46,037 nucleotides of DNA from UBA1014 sp964344035 (GTDB lineage: Bacteria > SAR324 > NAC60-12): the NCBI GenBank assembly GCA_964344035.1, contig CAYFLK010000025.1, positions 1-46,037 on the forward strand. Direction: 5' to 3'. The position numbers and the translations under genes are program-made. Positions 8,065 to 15,253 of this stretch are shown here, in pieces. How positions within the stretch are numbered: position 1 is the stretch's first letter; each line of letters begins with the position of its first letter. Below the pieces are notes generated by a model that was not told the origin of the DNA, did no database searches, and saw only the letters and a list, made by a program, of their open reading frames with translations.

Positions 8065-9066
8065 CTATCCCGGGGTGTATTCGCGAGAGGGCTCAGGCTC
8101 GGAAGTGTCACAGCCAATGGTCGCCAACTCATCCCAGAAGGAGTCCAGAATATCCCGCCACGCCCATTGCAGGGTTTTTGCGATCCGTTCCAGTTTGCTG
8201 ATCCCGCAAATTGTCGAATAGACCCTCTCGTCACGCATGGAAAACTGCAGTGCGGCCGCGCCTATCGGGATACCGTATTTCATGCAGATGTAATGGATGC
8301 TTTTGACCCTTGACAAAACTACTTCGTCTGCATCCATGTAGACATACTTTGAACCGGATGCAGGACCCTTTGCAAGCATCCCGCTGGCGTACGGGGCCGC
8401 GTTCAGCACGGCTATCCCCTTGCCGGAGGCAAAATCCATCATTTTTTCAGCGTTACGGTTGGTGAGCGTGAAGCGATTGTGGGTGATTAATGCATCAACA
8501 TCCCATTCACGCAGGATGGGCATCATCACCTCAACATTTCCAGCGGCCAACCCCACTGCCTGTGCCAATCCTTCCTCCTTCATCCTGAACAGTTCCGCAA
8601 GCGCGCCGTGAGTCCCGGTCACATCGTGCAGATCAGATGCATATTCCGGATCATGCAGGTGCAGAAGCTGGACCCGATCCAGCCCAAGAGTTTTCAGGCT
8701 TTCTTCAAGAGAGCGTCTTGCCCGTTCCGCATCGAACCGGTTTGTTTCCATATCCCGGTCCAGCTTGGTGGAAATCACAAATCCCTTCGGCAGCCCCCCA
8801 AGTTCCCGTTTCACTCGGCCGATCATCTCCTCGCTGCGGCCCAAACCATAGTTTCGCGAGGTATCGAGAAATGGGACCGGACCTTCAATTATCGCCCGTA
8901 TCGTCTGCAGGGCTTGTTCCTCGGAAACTTCGTAACCATAAGTCTCAGGCATATTTCCGAGGGCGGATGTGCCAAAGCACAGGGAACTCACCCTCACTCC
9001 GGTGTTTCCCAGTTCTCTGGTTGAACCCGGGTTAAAGGATGAGGGGTCATGCATTATCTTCGACAT
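8065..9066 (-). CDS. Aldo/keto reductase (aldose 1-dehydrogenase-like)
   Basis: A cytoplasmic NAD(P)-dependent oxidoreductase with a TIM-barrel fold. Family features are RELGNTGVRVSSLCFGTSALG near the N-terminus (given here as its two halves: RELGNTGVRV and SSLCFGTSALG), the catalytic Asp-Tyr pair in FLDTSRNYGLGRSE, the lysine in VISTKLDRD and the histidine in LLHLHDPEY. The subfamily resembles D-threo-aldose or L-fucose dehydrogenases and pyridoxal dehydrogenase, but the substrate cannot be assigned. The start was set at 9066 because GGAG lies eight bases upstream; a longer frame begins at 9117. Length from 9066 is 333 aa. It is convergent with the lipoprotein gene. Confidence 0.88.
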   Translation of the reverse strand: MSKIMHDPSSFNPGSTRELGNTGVRVSSLCFGTSALGNMPETYGYEVSEEQALQTIRAIIEGPVPFLDTSRNYGLGRSEEMIGRVKRELGGLPKGFVISTKLDRDMETNRFDAERARRSLEESLKTLGLDRVQLLHLHDPEYASDLHDVTGTHGALAELFRMKEEGLAQAVGLAAGNVEVMMPILREWDVDALITHNRFTLTNRNAEKMMDFASGKGIAVLNAAPYASGMLAKGPASGSKYVYMDADEVVLSRVKSIHYICMKYGIPIGAAALQFSMRDERVYSTICGISKLERIAKTLQWAWRDILDSFWDELATIGCDTSEPEPSREYTPG

Positions 9067-9166
9067 GTGTAATTCTCCAACCTGATTATCTAGAGGACAT
9101 AACACATTCCCAGTCAAGTGGATAGACCATTGGCATTACTCAGAAGGGATCCAGTCAACACACAAC

Positions 9167-10603
9167 TTATCGCCGCCACCTGTGGAACTTCTCCAGCCAG
9201 CGCAGGAGTCGTTGGGGGGCATGATTGCGGCGCCAGACTCCCGCGGTCATCTTGTTTGCTTCCGCAAAGGTTGGATAAGGGTGAATTGTGCCGAGGATCT
9301 TGTTCAGCCCGATTCCATGTTTCATCGCGAGGATGAACTCGGCAAGCAGGTCGCCCGCGTGGATCCCGCAGATGGTTGCACCGAGTATGCGGTCCTTTCC
9401 CGGAGGAGTGATCACCTTCACTACTCCTTGCTCGGCGCGCTCGGCAACAGCACGGTCCAATTCTTTCATTTCGTAACGCGTGACCTGATGCTCCACTCCC
9501 TCTGCCTTTGCTTCCTCCTCGCTCAGTCCGACCCGCGCCAGTTCAGGATCGGTGTAGGTGCACCAAGGGACCACTGAGTAGTCAACCGCGAATTTTTTGA
9601 ACGGGGAAAACAGGGAATTAACCGCCACGTACCACGCCTGGTGTCCGGACATGTGGGTAAACTGATACGGTCCGGCGACATCCCCGCAGGCGTAAATGCT
9701 GGGAACGCTGGACCGCAAAAACGGATCGACCTTGATCGTCCCGTTCGGGTTTATCTCAACCCCGATTTCCTCCAATCCGAATCCGGAAGAGTTGGCCCTG
9801 CGTCCGGTTGCTACCAGGATATGGTCCACCCTTTCAGCTTTTTCCACACCATCCTGTTCAATGTGGATCAACGTGCCGGCATCCTGTTTTTCCACGCGCA
9901 GGATGCGGATCCCGTTAAGCAGGGTGATGCCGTCCTGCGCGAAGCTTTCTACCACATAACTGACCACGTCGGAATCTTCTCTGGGCAGGATCCTGGGGGC
10001 CTGATCGAAAATTGTCACTTCCGACCCCAGCCGCCGGAATGCCTGGGATAGTTCGCACCCGATCGGACCTCCTCCAATAACTGCAAGGCGCCGTGGCTGC
10101 ACGCGTAAACTCCAGATGGTGTCTGAGTTGGAAACAGGAGCGGCTTTCAGTCCGGGAATCGGGGGCATGAAGGGATGCGCCCCGGTGGCGATGACGATAT
10201 TTTTTGCGCTCAAAACTTTCCCTTCGACCTCCACCTCGTGCGGTGTGCGCATCCTGGCATCGCCGAGATGACAATCCACGCCGAGTTCAGTGTACCGTTC
10301 AACGCTGTCGTGGGGAGCAATTTGGGCGATGATTTCCTGAATCCGTTCCATTACCCGTGGGAAATCGATTTCATACTCCACGTTCTTCAAACCGTAGAGT
10401 TCATGCTGCTTCATCAATTTCGCCACTTTCGCGCTGGCAAGGAGAGATTTGCTGGGCACACAGCCGGTATTCAGGCAGTCACCGCCCATCTTCTTTCGTT
10501 CGACAAGGGCGACCCTGGCTTTGATTGCCGCGGCAATGTAGCTGGTGATAAGACCGGCGGACCCTGCACCGATTGAGATCAGGTTGTAGTCGTATCGTGG
10601 CAT
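9167..10603 (-). CDS. MerA-like / dihydrolipoamide dehydrogenase-like FAD-dependent disulfide oxidoreductase
   Basis: A 478-residue class I pyridine nucleotide-disulfide oxidoreductase. The FAD-binding motif SIGAGSAG is near residue 11, the redox-active disulfide is in GGDCLNTGCVPSK, the NAD(P)-binding motif is VIGGGPIGCE, and the second FAD motif is IYACGDVAGPYQ. The C-terminal dimerisation domain carries HPYPTFAEAN with the conserved histidine. It lacks both the N-terminal HMA domain and the C-terminal Cys-Cys pair of true MerA, so a mercuric reductase label is not justified. Proteins of this subgroup are often annotated as mercuric reductase-like and occur near TVP38-type membrane proteins; one such gene lies at 17400, eight kilobases away. 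The substrate is unknown. Confidence 0.88.
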   Translation of the reverse strand: MPRYDYNLISIGAGSAGLITSYIAAAIKARVALVERKKMGGDCLNTGCVPSKSLLASAKVAKLMKQHELYGLKNVEYEIDFPRVMERIQEIIAQIAPHDSVERYTELGVDCHLGDARMRTPHEVEVEGKVLSAKNIVIATGAHPFMPPIPGLKAAPVSNSDTIWSLRVQPRRLAVIGGGPIGCELSQAFRRLGSEVTIFDQAPRILPREDSDVVSYVVESFAQDGITLLNGIRILRVEKQDAGTLIHIEQDGVEKAERVDHILVATGRRANSSGFGLEEIGVEINPNGTIKVDPFLRSSVPSIYACGDVAGPYQFTHMSGHQAWYVAVNSLFSPFKKFAVDYSVVPWCTYTDPELARVGLSEEEAKAEGVEHQVTRYEMKELDRAVAERAEQGVVKVITPPGKDRILGATICGIHAGDLLAEFILAMKHGIGLNKILGTIHPYPTFAEANKMTAGVWRRNHAPQRLLRWLEKFHRWRR

Positions 10604-10790
10604 GAAAACTCCTGATTATTTAAGGGGGGTAACTGGCTCAGCTGCTTTGCCGAGAATGTTAGACGGAATGTAGAGGAAACTCCAGAACCGCGAAATTGAT
10701 TTCAAGGACAGAGAAATCAGGTCCATCCTGTATCGAGCGCATAACGGCTGGTTCCGCAAGCAGGTTTTGCGGGTAAAGCTGAACAAAAAG

Positions 10791-11069
10791 CTAACGGCCT
10801 GCGCCGCCACTGGGCTGCTTCTGGTTCAGTGTCCGCAGGATTCTGCAGCATGCTTCTTCCGGCATGCAGGCATTTTCCTGCTCCTCTTCATTCCTGCCAT
10901 GCTGAAACACAGCATCTTTCAGCTCACGCAGGAATTTAACAAAAACCTGGCAGTTTCTACACATCAGCAAATGTACACGCAGTCCGATCCATTCCAATGG
11001 GGAAAGTCTGGCATCCATCTGGGCGGAGGAAAGTCTCTCGCTTTTCTCGCAGGTCATGAAGAACCTCAT
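10791..11069 (-). CDS. Putative zinc-finger (zf-HC2, anti-sigma-like) protein
   Basis: A 92-residue protein with Cys7, then RVHLLMCRNC giving the HxxxCxxC pattern (His33, Cys37, Cys40), the zinc-binding arrangement of anti-sigma-factor zf-HC2 domains. The surrounding sequence (RLSSAQMDARLSP, RVHLLMCRNCQVFVKFL) fits small soluble members that have no membrane anchor. No ECF sigma-factor gene is adjacent, so its target is not evident. The C-terminal 30 residues have three more cysteines and look disordered. The gene lies 187 bases upstream of the MerA-like oxidoreductase and may be cotranscribed with it. Confidence 0.65.
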   Translation of the reverse strand: MRFFMTCEKSERLSSAQMDARLSPLEWIGLRVHLLMCRNCQVFVKFLRELKDAVFQHGRNEEEQENACMPEEACCRILRTLNQKQPSGGAGR

Positions 11070-11760
11070 CTTTCAGGTTTATTCATAAATCCAGTTTTCT
11101 TCTTCAGCCTCGGCATTTTGTTCCAAGTTTGCAGCCGTTCATGTGTATACGCCTGTCTCAGGCATACCCCGGATTCAGTTATATCTCGCTTACGACAGAT
11201 ACTACCGGTTTGAATCATTACTCAGGCATGTGCTCGAGTTTCCACGCTAAAATTCTCAGGATAATTTCCGCGGGTGTCATTTCATGCGGTGGAACGCGGG
11301 GGGTTCATGGTGAAAGGAGAACATCAAGTATATTTCATGAGCTGTACGCGAGCGAGTGCAGGTTCAAGAAATGAAATTCCGCTGAGCCTGCTGTCACTTT
11401 CTCCGGCAGCGGATCAACTTCAACTAATGGAAAAAGTCATAAATATCCCCATTTTGTGGAATAACTCCCTGTTGGAAATATTCAATCCCTTAATAAGTTT
11501 CGGGATGATCAGGAAATAATTACAGGTTTTTTTGATGAAAATATATGCACAAAAATTCAACTTATTTATTACGTAAGAATAACCGGCATTGATCGACTTA
11601 GGGGTTGTCCGGAAAAATCGCCGACAGCCCTGTACGGATGCCGACGATGCAAACGCCGTCTGTATCGGCCCGGCCGGGGTGGACAGGCGGCGTGATTCCA
11701 ACAAACTCACGGCAGATCCCGGATAAGTGCTTGTGCCGTGTACATTGAAAGGAGGCTTTA
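11070..11760. other. Gene-poor stretch upstream of the P460 gene
   Basis: About 690 bases with no recognisable gene. Open frames on both strands (for example 11307-11519 plus) show no family motif and poor initiation signals. The stretch must contain the promoters of the divergent zinc-finger and P460 genes. Confidence 0.4.
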
Positions 11761-12308
11761 TGCCGTATCTCATAATGATCATTTCCATTTTCCTCACACT
11801 GCTGCCCGGTGTATCAGCCCTGACAGCCGCGCCGTTCGGCAACAAGCAGGATATTGAGTACGCCGACAGGGTTTGGCAGAAAATGACCGGTGCTTCGCTG
11901 GTGGGGGAGCGTGCATTCGTTTCACAACCGTACAAGGGATTTCCCCCACATGGCATTGTGCTGGACACCATCGAGGGAGAATTTGTGGTTGGGGAGCGGA
12001 AAGGCATATTGATCATCAAACGCAATTACGGTGGAGAAAAAGAACCGCAGCAGGTTTTGGAAAACCCCGCGAAATATCTTAAAGCCGTGACCATCATGTT
12101 CAGGAGGGAACCGGGATATGATCCGCAAAACGGAGACTGGTTCTATGTCAAATACAGTCCTCAGGGAAAAGTACTGAAAAACCCTGAAGGCGTATCTTTG
12201 GCCGGAAGAGTGGGGAAACGCGGCGGAGCAGGATGCATCGGCTGTCATGCGGGCGCACCCGGAAAAGACATGATTTTCCGGCATGACCGCTATCCTTTGA
12301 ATCAGTGA
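11761..12308 (+). CDS. Cytochrome P460-family-like periplasmic protein
   Basis: A 182-residue exported protein with a signal peptide (MPYLIMIISIFLTLLPGVSA) and one CXXCH haem c-binding motif, CIGCH, at 159-163. The pattern GYDPQNGDWFYVKYSPQGKV followed by AGRV...GAGCIGCHAGAPGKD is characteristic of P460-type proteins, whose better-studied members oxidise hydroxylamine or bind NO with a lysine-crosslinked haem. The start has an excellent ribosome-binding site (AAAGGAGG). A tandem-hairpin terminator follows, so it is probably transcribed alone. The catalytic role is not established; many P460-like proteins in heterotrophs have no assigned substrate. Confidence 0.8.
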
Positions 12309-12353
12309 ATACAGGAAGAATTGTAAAACCCGCGGGGTCGTATGAAATACTGA

Positions 12354-12396
12354 ACCAGCCTCTACAGGCTGGTCCGGCTGAAGAGTCCGGTTTTTT
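12354..12396 (+). terminator. Strong terminator after the P460 gene
   Basis: Two consecutive hairpins: a perfect eight-pair stem ACCAGCCT-CTAC-AGGCTGGT, then CCGGCT-GAAG-AGTCCGG with one bulged T, followed directly by six T. A Rho-independent terminator on the plus strand. Confidence 0.8.
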
Positions 12397-12473
12397 CAGA
12401 CACGCCCCCTTTTTGTTCGAAACAAATGCCCCCCTCAACTTCACAATGGCTGATGCGGGGAAAGGAGTATGAT

Positions 12474-13463
12474 ATGACTGCTATCACCGATATGGCTGGT
12501 CGCCGAGCAATGATTCTTACGATTAACACTTTTTTCCTGGCGCTGCTGCTGATGGCATGGGTCTATCCCGCCCGTATGAGCCATGCCGCCACCAGAGAAA
12601 GCAACGGGTTCGTCATCACCGATCCACTTATTCCGATTGGTGAAATCCTGCGCGGGGGACCCCCGCGAGACGGGATTCCTTCCATCGATAAGCCGAATTT
12701 CGTTGCCGCGGATGACGCCGGATTCCTGGCGCCGGAACATCAGGTCCTCGGGCTGGTGGTAAACGGTGAAGCGCGCGCTTATCCAATCCTGATCCTCAAC
12801 TGGCATGAAATCGTTAATGACGAAATCGCCGGAATCCCTGTAACCGTCAGCTATTGCCCGCTCTGCGGGACTGGAACGGCATTCCGAAGAGCGGAGAAGG
12901 GATTTGCCGGGACATTCGGGGTATCCGGTTTGCTGTATAACAGCGATCTGCTGCTTTACGACCGGGCAAGCGAATCTCTCTGGTCCCAGGTAACCGGGCA
13001 GGCTGTCAGCGGACCGAGAAAAGGAGAACTGCTGAAATCACTGCCTCTTGAACACACTACCTGGCAGGACTGGCGCAAACGGCATCCAACCACGCTGGCG
13101 CTTTCTACCGATACAGGATTCCGACGTGATTATTCGCGCTCACCCTATGGAAATTATGACGAAAACGGCGCGATCTATTTCCCAGTAAGTTTCCGCAGCC
13201 AGGCGTTTCATCCCAAGGAACGTGTGCTTGGTATCGAAATAGACGGTCATTATAAGGCCTATCCATTTGTGGAACTGGCAAAAACCAAATCGCCGCTGCG
13301 GGACACTGTCGCTGATAAGAACATCGTCATCGAGTTTAACGCCGAAACCCGCAACGGCATCATCCGCGACGCGGAAGGAAATATGCTGGCCGGATTAAAT
13401 GCCTTCTGGTTTGCCTGGTACACCTTCCATCCGGATAGCGAGGTTTTCCGGCATCAACCATGA
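12474..13463 (+). CDS. DUF3179 domain protein, exported
   Basis: A 329-residue protein with an N-terminal hydrophobic signal ending near SHAAT. The DUF3179 signature NWHEIVND...VTVSYCPLCGTGTAF spans about 109-138 and the family-typical YDRASESLWSQVTGQA follows. The function of DUF3179 is not known; conserved cysteines in SYCPLCG suggest metal or redox chemistry, which is inference. The start at ATG 12474 has GGAG six bases upstream; the open frame extends to 12426 without support. A terminator-like hairpin follows the stop, and a strong terminator precedes the gene, making it a single-gene unit between the P460 gene and the mercury cluster. Confidence 0.85.
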   Translation: MTAITDMAGRRAMILTINTFFLALLLMAWVYPARMSHAATRESNGFVITDPLIPIGEILRGGPPRDGIPSIDKPNFVAADDAGFLAPEHQVLGLVVNGEARAYPILILNWHEIVNDEIAGIPVTVSYCPLCGTGTAFRRAEKGFAGTFGVSGLLYNSDLLLYDRASESLWSQVTGQAVSGPRKGELLKSLPLEHTTWQDWRKRHPTTLALSTDTGFRRDYSRSPYGNYDENGAIYFPVSFRSQAFHPKERVLGIEIDGHYKAYPFVELAKTKSPLRDTVADKNIVIEFNAETRNGIIRDAEGNMLAGLNAFWFAWYTFHPDSEVFRHQP

Positions 13464-13467
13464 TCGG

Positions 13468-13528
13468 GACGGTCCCCGGGATTGCCGCATCGCTATCATG
13501 ACATGTCCCGGGTATACCGTCTTTTCTT
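13468..13528 (+). terminator. Terminator after the DUF3179 gene
   Basis: Two nested perfect arms (GACGGT with ACCGTC, CCCGGGA with TCCCGGG) enclose a 24-base loop and are followed by TTTTCTT. It separates the DUF3179 gene from the mercury operon promoter. Confidence 0.6.
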
Positions 13529-13556
13529 AAAAAACTCATGTGTACTGATTTTTTTC

Positions 13557-13597
13557 TTGACAGATAATTAATTATTTGCTTAACAGTTAAAACTGTT
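13557..13597 (+). promoter_or_regulatory. Putative mer operon promoter with overlapping palindrome
   Basis: A perfect -35 hexamer TTGACA (13557-13562) is followed 17-18 bases later by a poor -10 (TTAACA or TAACAG). Overlapping that position is the perfect palindrome AACAGTT-AA-AACTGTT (13582-13597). A palindrome on top of the -10 is where a repressor such as the ArsR-type protein encoded 360 bases downstream would act. Confidence 0.5.
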
Positions 13598-13711
13598 GGA
13601 CAATTCAAGGAGAACATTTTCGTGCCGTATGAGCATCCGGTCAACAGGGAGCGCTTTTAATCTCGCATTGGGGGTACAATCAACCTCCGGGGTTCCGTAA
13701 AGAGTAAGCCG

Positions 13712-13939
13712 ATGAAAAACAAGTTGCTCAAGATAGGAGGAATAGGGACCGCTGTAACGGCTGTCTGCTGCTTCACCCCGGTGCTTGTCATCGGGGCTAC
13801 TGCGTTGGGAGCAGCCGCCGTCATTGCATACCTTGACATGCTGCTGTTTCCACTGCTGGGGATTTTCCTCCTCATGACCGTTTATGGATTGAGGCAATGG
13901 AGGCAGCACCATTCCGTGGACAAAAGAACACACTCATAA
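13712..13939 (+). CDS. merF: Mercury transport protein MerF
   Basis: A 75-residue inner-membrane protein with two transmembrane segments, which passes Hg(II) into the cytoplasm for reduction by MerA. The family hallmark is the vicinal cysteine pair in the first helix, here VCCFTPVLVIG (Cys19-Cys20). The rest matches MerF closely, including the YLDMLLFPLLGIFLL second helix. Plasmid MerF usually has a second C-terminal Cys pair; here the tail (RQWRQHHSVDKRTHS) has none, with histidines instead. It is the first recognisable gene of the mercury operon, 115 bases after the palindromic promoter element. Confidence 0.87.
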   Translation: MKNKLLKIGGIGTAVTAVCCFTPVLVIGATALGAAAVIAYLDMLLFPLLGIFLLMTVYGLRQWRQHHSVDKRTHS

Positions 13940-13953
13940 GCTGGAATCGAATT

Positions 13954-14295
13954 ATGCGCTGCATCGGACCGACATTAGACGAAGATTCACTGGAGCATTA
14001 TCAGGACAAGTACGCATTTCATCCGGAACTGGAAGAGCGCGCCGAGTTCTACAATTTGCTGTCAAACCCGATCCGGCTGAAAATAATTCATCTTTTGCGA
14101 GAACAAGGGCGGATCTGCGTATGCGACCTGAAAGACATTTTCGGAGTGACAGCCCCGGCTATCTCGCAGCATCTGGCAAAGCTGAAGGCTCACAAAGTCG
14201 TCCATTCGGTAAAGCAGGGGCAGACTGTGTTTTATTCACTGACTGAACATCCGTTCCTTTCTCTGGTGCAGGAAAACATGGAAACCAAAAATTGA
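13954..14295 (+). CDS. ArsR/SmtB-family metal-responsive repressor
   Basis: A 113-residue winged-helix regulator expected to bind DNA as a dimer and release it on metal binding. The family core LSNPIRLKIIHLLRE precedes a thiol site RICVCDLKDIFG (Cys55, Cys57), the same position as the metal-sensing CxC of ArsR/CadC-type sensors. The recognition region TAPAISQHLAKLKAHKVV and wing QGQTVFYSL follow. Cys3 near the N-terminus could add a further thiol. The start at 13954 was chosen because it gives a family-typical N-terminus; the frame is open to 13897 and would overlap merF. It lies inside the mercury operon, which has no MerR, so it is the probable regulator of the two palindromes noted here. 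Confidence 0.85.
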   Translation: MRCIGPTLDEDSLEHYQDKYAFHPELEERAEFYNLLSNPIRLKIIHLLREQGRICVCDLKDIFGVTAPAISQHLAKLKAHKVVHSVKQGQTVFYSLTEHPFLSLVQENMETKN

Positions 14296-14457
14296 ACTAT
14301 TCAGCCGGTAATCCTGGATGTAGGGGCAACCTATGTGTTTGTCTTACCAATTTATTTGCCCCGCAATGATGGACGTACACACAGGTCCGCGCATACAAAC
14401 CATCGATTTTCAGGCAGGCTGGATAGCATGGTAAAAATTGGAAATCAGGAACAAACC

Positions 14458-14787
14458 ATGCGGATTGATGATTTTAAACCAGGAATAATCAGTGTAAGCA
14501 CATCCATCGGGGCATCCTTGTGCTGCGTGCTGCCGATGACGGTGGTCCTGCTGGGATTGGGCAGTGGCGCTTTCATGATGGTCACAATGCAGTACCGCTT
14601 TATATTGTACCCCCTTGGAATTATCGGGCTGATCACTTCCTACTGGCTGTATTTCCGCCACAGGCGGGTCTGCAATGCCCAGGGCTGCAGGATGCAGGGG
14701 AAGAACTGGAATTTGGGAGCTTTGGTTTTTTCCACCGTCCTCATGAGTATCGTGACTTATGTGGACTTTTTTCTTGTTTCATTGTGA
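14458..14787 (+). CDS. merT: MerT-like mercuric transport membrane protein
   Basis: A 109-residue inner-membrane protein with three hydrophobic helices. The first contains the vicinal pair GASLCCVLPM (Cys22-Cys23), and the loop after the second contains Cys72 and Cys77 (RVCNAQGCRM), reproducing the two cysteine pairs of MerT that relay Hg(II) across the membrane. Sequence similarity to plasmid MerT is otherwise modest, so the symbol is given with caution. ATG 14458 has AGGA seven bases upstream; longer starts (14428, 14335) lack this. The predicted selenocysteine MerP begins 10 bases after its stop, matching the usual merT-merP gene pair. Confidence 0.78.
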   Translation: MRIDDFKPGIISVSTSIGASLCCVLPMTVVLLGLGSGAFMMVTMQYRFILYPLGIIGLITSYWLYFRHRRVCNAQGCRMQGKNWNLGALVFSTVLMSIVTYVDFFLVSL

Positions 14788-14797
14788 AAGGCAGATA

Positions 14798-15145
14798 ATG
14801 CGAAATACAGGATTACTCCTGGGAATCGTCCTGCTGCTACTGACCTCACCGGCGCCGGCCCAGGAATCTCCGCCACTCAAGCAGGTGACGCTGAACCTGA
14901 GCGGACTGACCTGAGGCGGTTGAGTGGCGATTGTTAAATCGTCCCTTTCAGGTCTGGAAGGCGTAAAGGGATCAAAAATCACCCTCACCTATGGCGAGGT
15001 ATGGTTTGATCCGAACCAGGTGACTCCGGAACGGATAGTGCAGGCTATCCGCGGCGCCAGCTACGGGGCAAACATAGTGAACGTCCGGGAGGTGGGTGCA
15101 GACACGATCCCGGAAGACTGCGGGTTTCTTGGTTTGTTCTGCTGA
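14798..15145 (+). CDS. merP: Predicted selenoprotein: MerP-like periplasmic mercury chaperone with a UxxU motif
   Basis: Reading from ATG 14798 through two in-frame UGA codons (14912-14914 and 14921-14923) gives a 115-residue protein. It has a signal peptide (MRNTGLLLGIVLLLLTSPAPA) read here as two parts: MRNTGLLLGIVL then LLLTSPAPA, followed by an HMA fold: VTLNLSGLT-U-GG-U-VAIVKSSLSGLEGVKGS and onward to IVQAIRGASYGANIV. Residues 39 and 42, both UGA, align exactly with the two mercury-binding cysteines of GMTCxxC in MerP. The frame stays open through both UGA codons to a UGA at 15143. A SECIS-like hairpin lies at 14944-14961. The tail has Cys108 and Cys115 (EDCGFLGLFC), an extra thiol pair absent from classical MerP. 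It directly follows the MerT-like gene, with AAAGG seven bases before the start. Automated calling would report only a fragment from GTG 14924. Confidence 0.85.
14944..14961 (+). promoter_or_regulatory. Putative bacterial SECIS element in merP
   Basis: CCTTTC-AGGTCT-GGAAGG forms a six-pair stem (one U-G pair) with apical loop AGGUCU. To my recollection this is the loop of the E. coli fdhF SECIS, where the GU is contacted by SelB. The loop begins 35 bases after the first UGA and 26 after the second, both inside the 16-37 base window usual for bacterial SECIS elements. A competing outer pairing, TCCCTTT with AAAGGGA, is also possible. Confidence 0.75.
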
Positions 15146-15153
15146 ATGAAAAC

Positions 15154-15198
15154 TTCTCAATATCAATTTTCATTGTATATTTAAGAACATTCTTAAAT
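15154..15198 (+). promoter_or_regulatory. Putative internal mer promoter with ArsR-type operator
   Basis: TTCTCA, a 16-base spacer and TATATT form a plausible sigma70 promoter. Overlapping the -10 and probable start point is the perfect 9-2-9 palindrome ATTTAAGAACATTCTTAAAT (15179-15198), which resembles ArsR/SmtB operators in size, AT content and central spacing. It would drive the 72-residue protein and merA separately from the first genes. Confidence 0.5.
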
Positions 15199-15253
15199 TC
15201 TGAAATTATCGGCAACCCGGAAGAGTGTCCTATGCATTAAAACGGAGTCATGT

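Noticed and set aside
9167..10603. Calling the flavoprotein at 9167-10603 a mercuric reductase
   Set aside because: It lacks the HMA domain and the C-terminal vicinal cysteines; the true merA is at 15549.
10616..10810. 64-codon minus-strand open frame just before the MerA-like oxidoreductase
   Set aside because: Overlaps the zinc-finger gene, lacks an initiation signal and matches no family I know.
11420..12025. 201-codon minus-strand open frame overlapping the P460 gene
   Set aside because: It is antisense to a gene with a strong ribosome-binding site and haem motif; the translation has no protein-like features.
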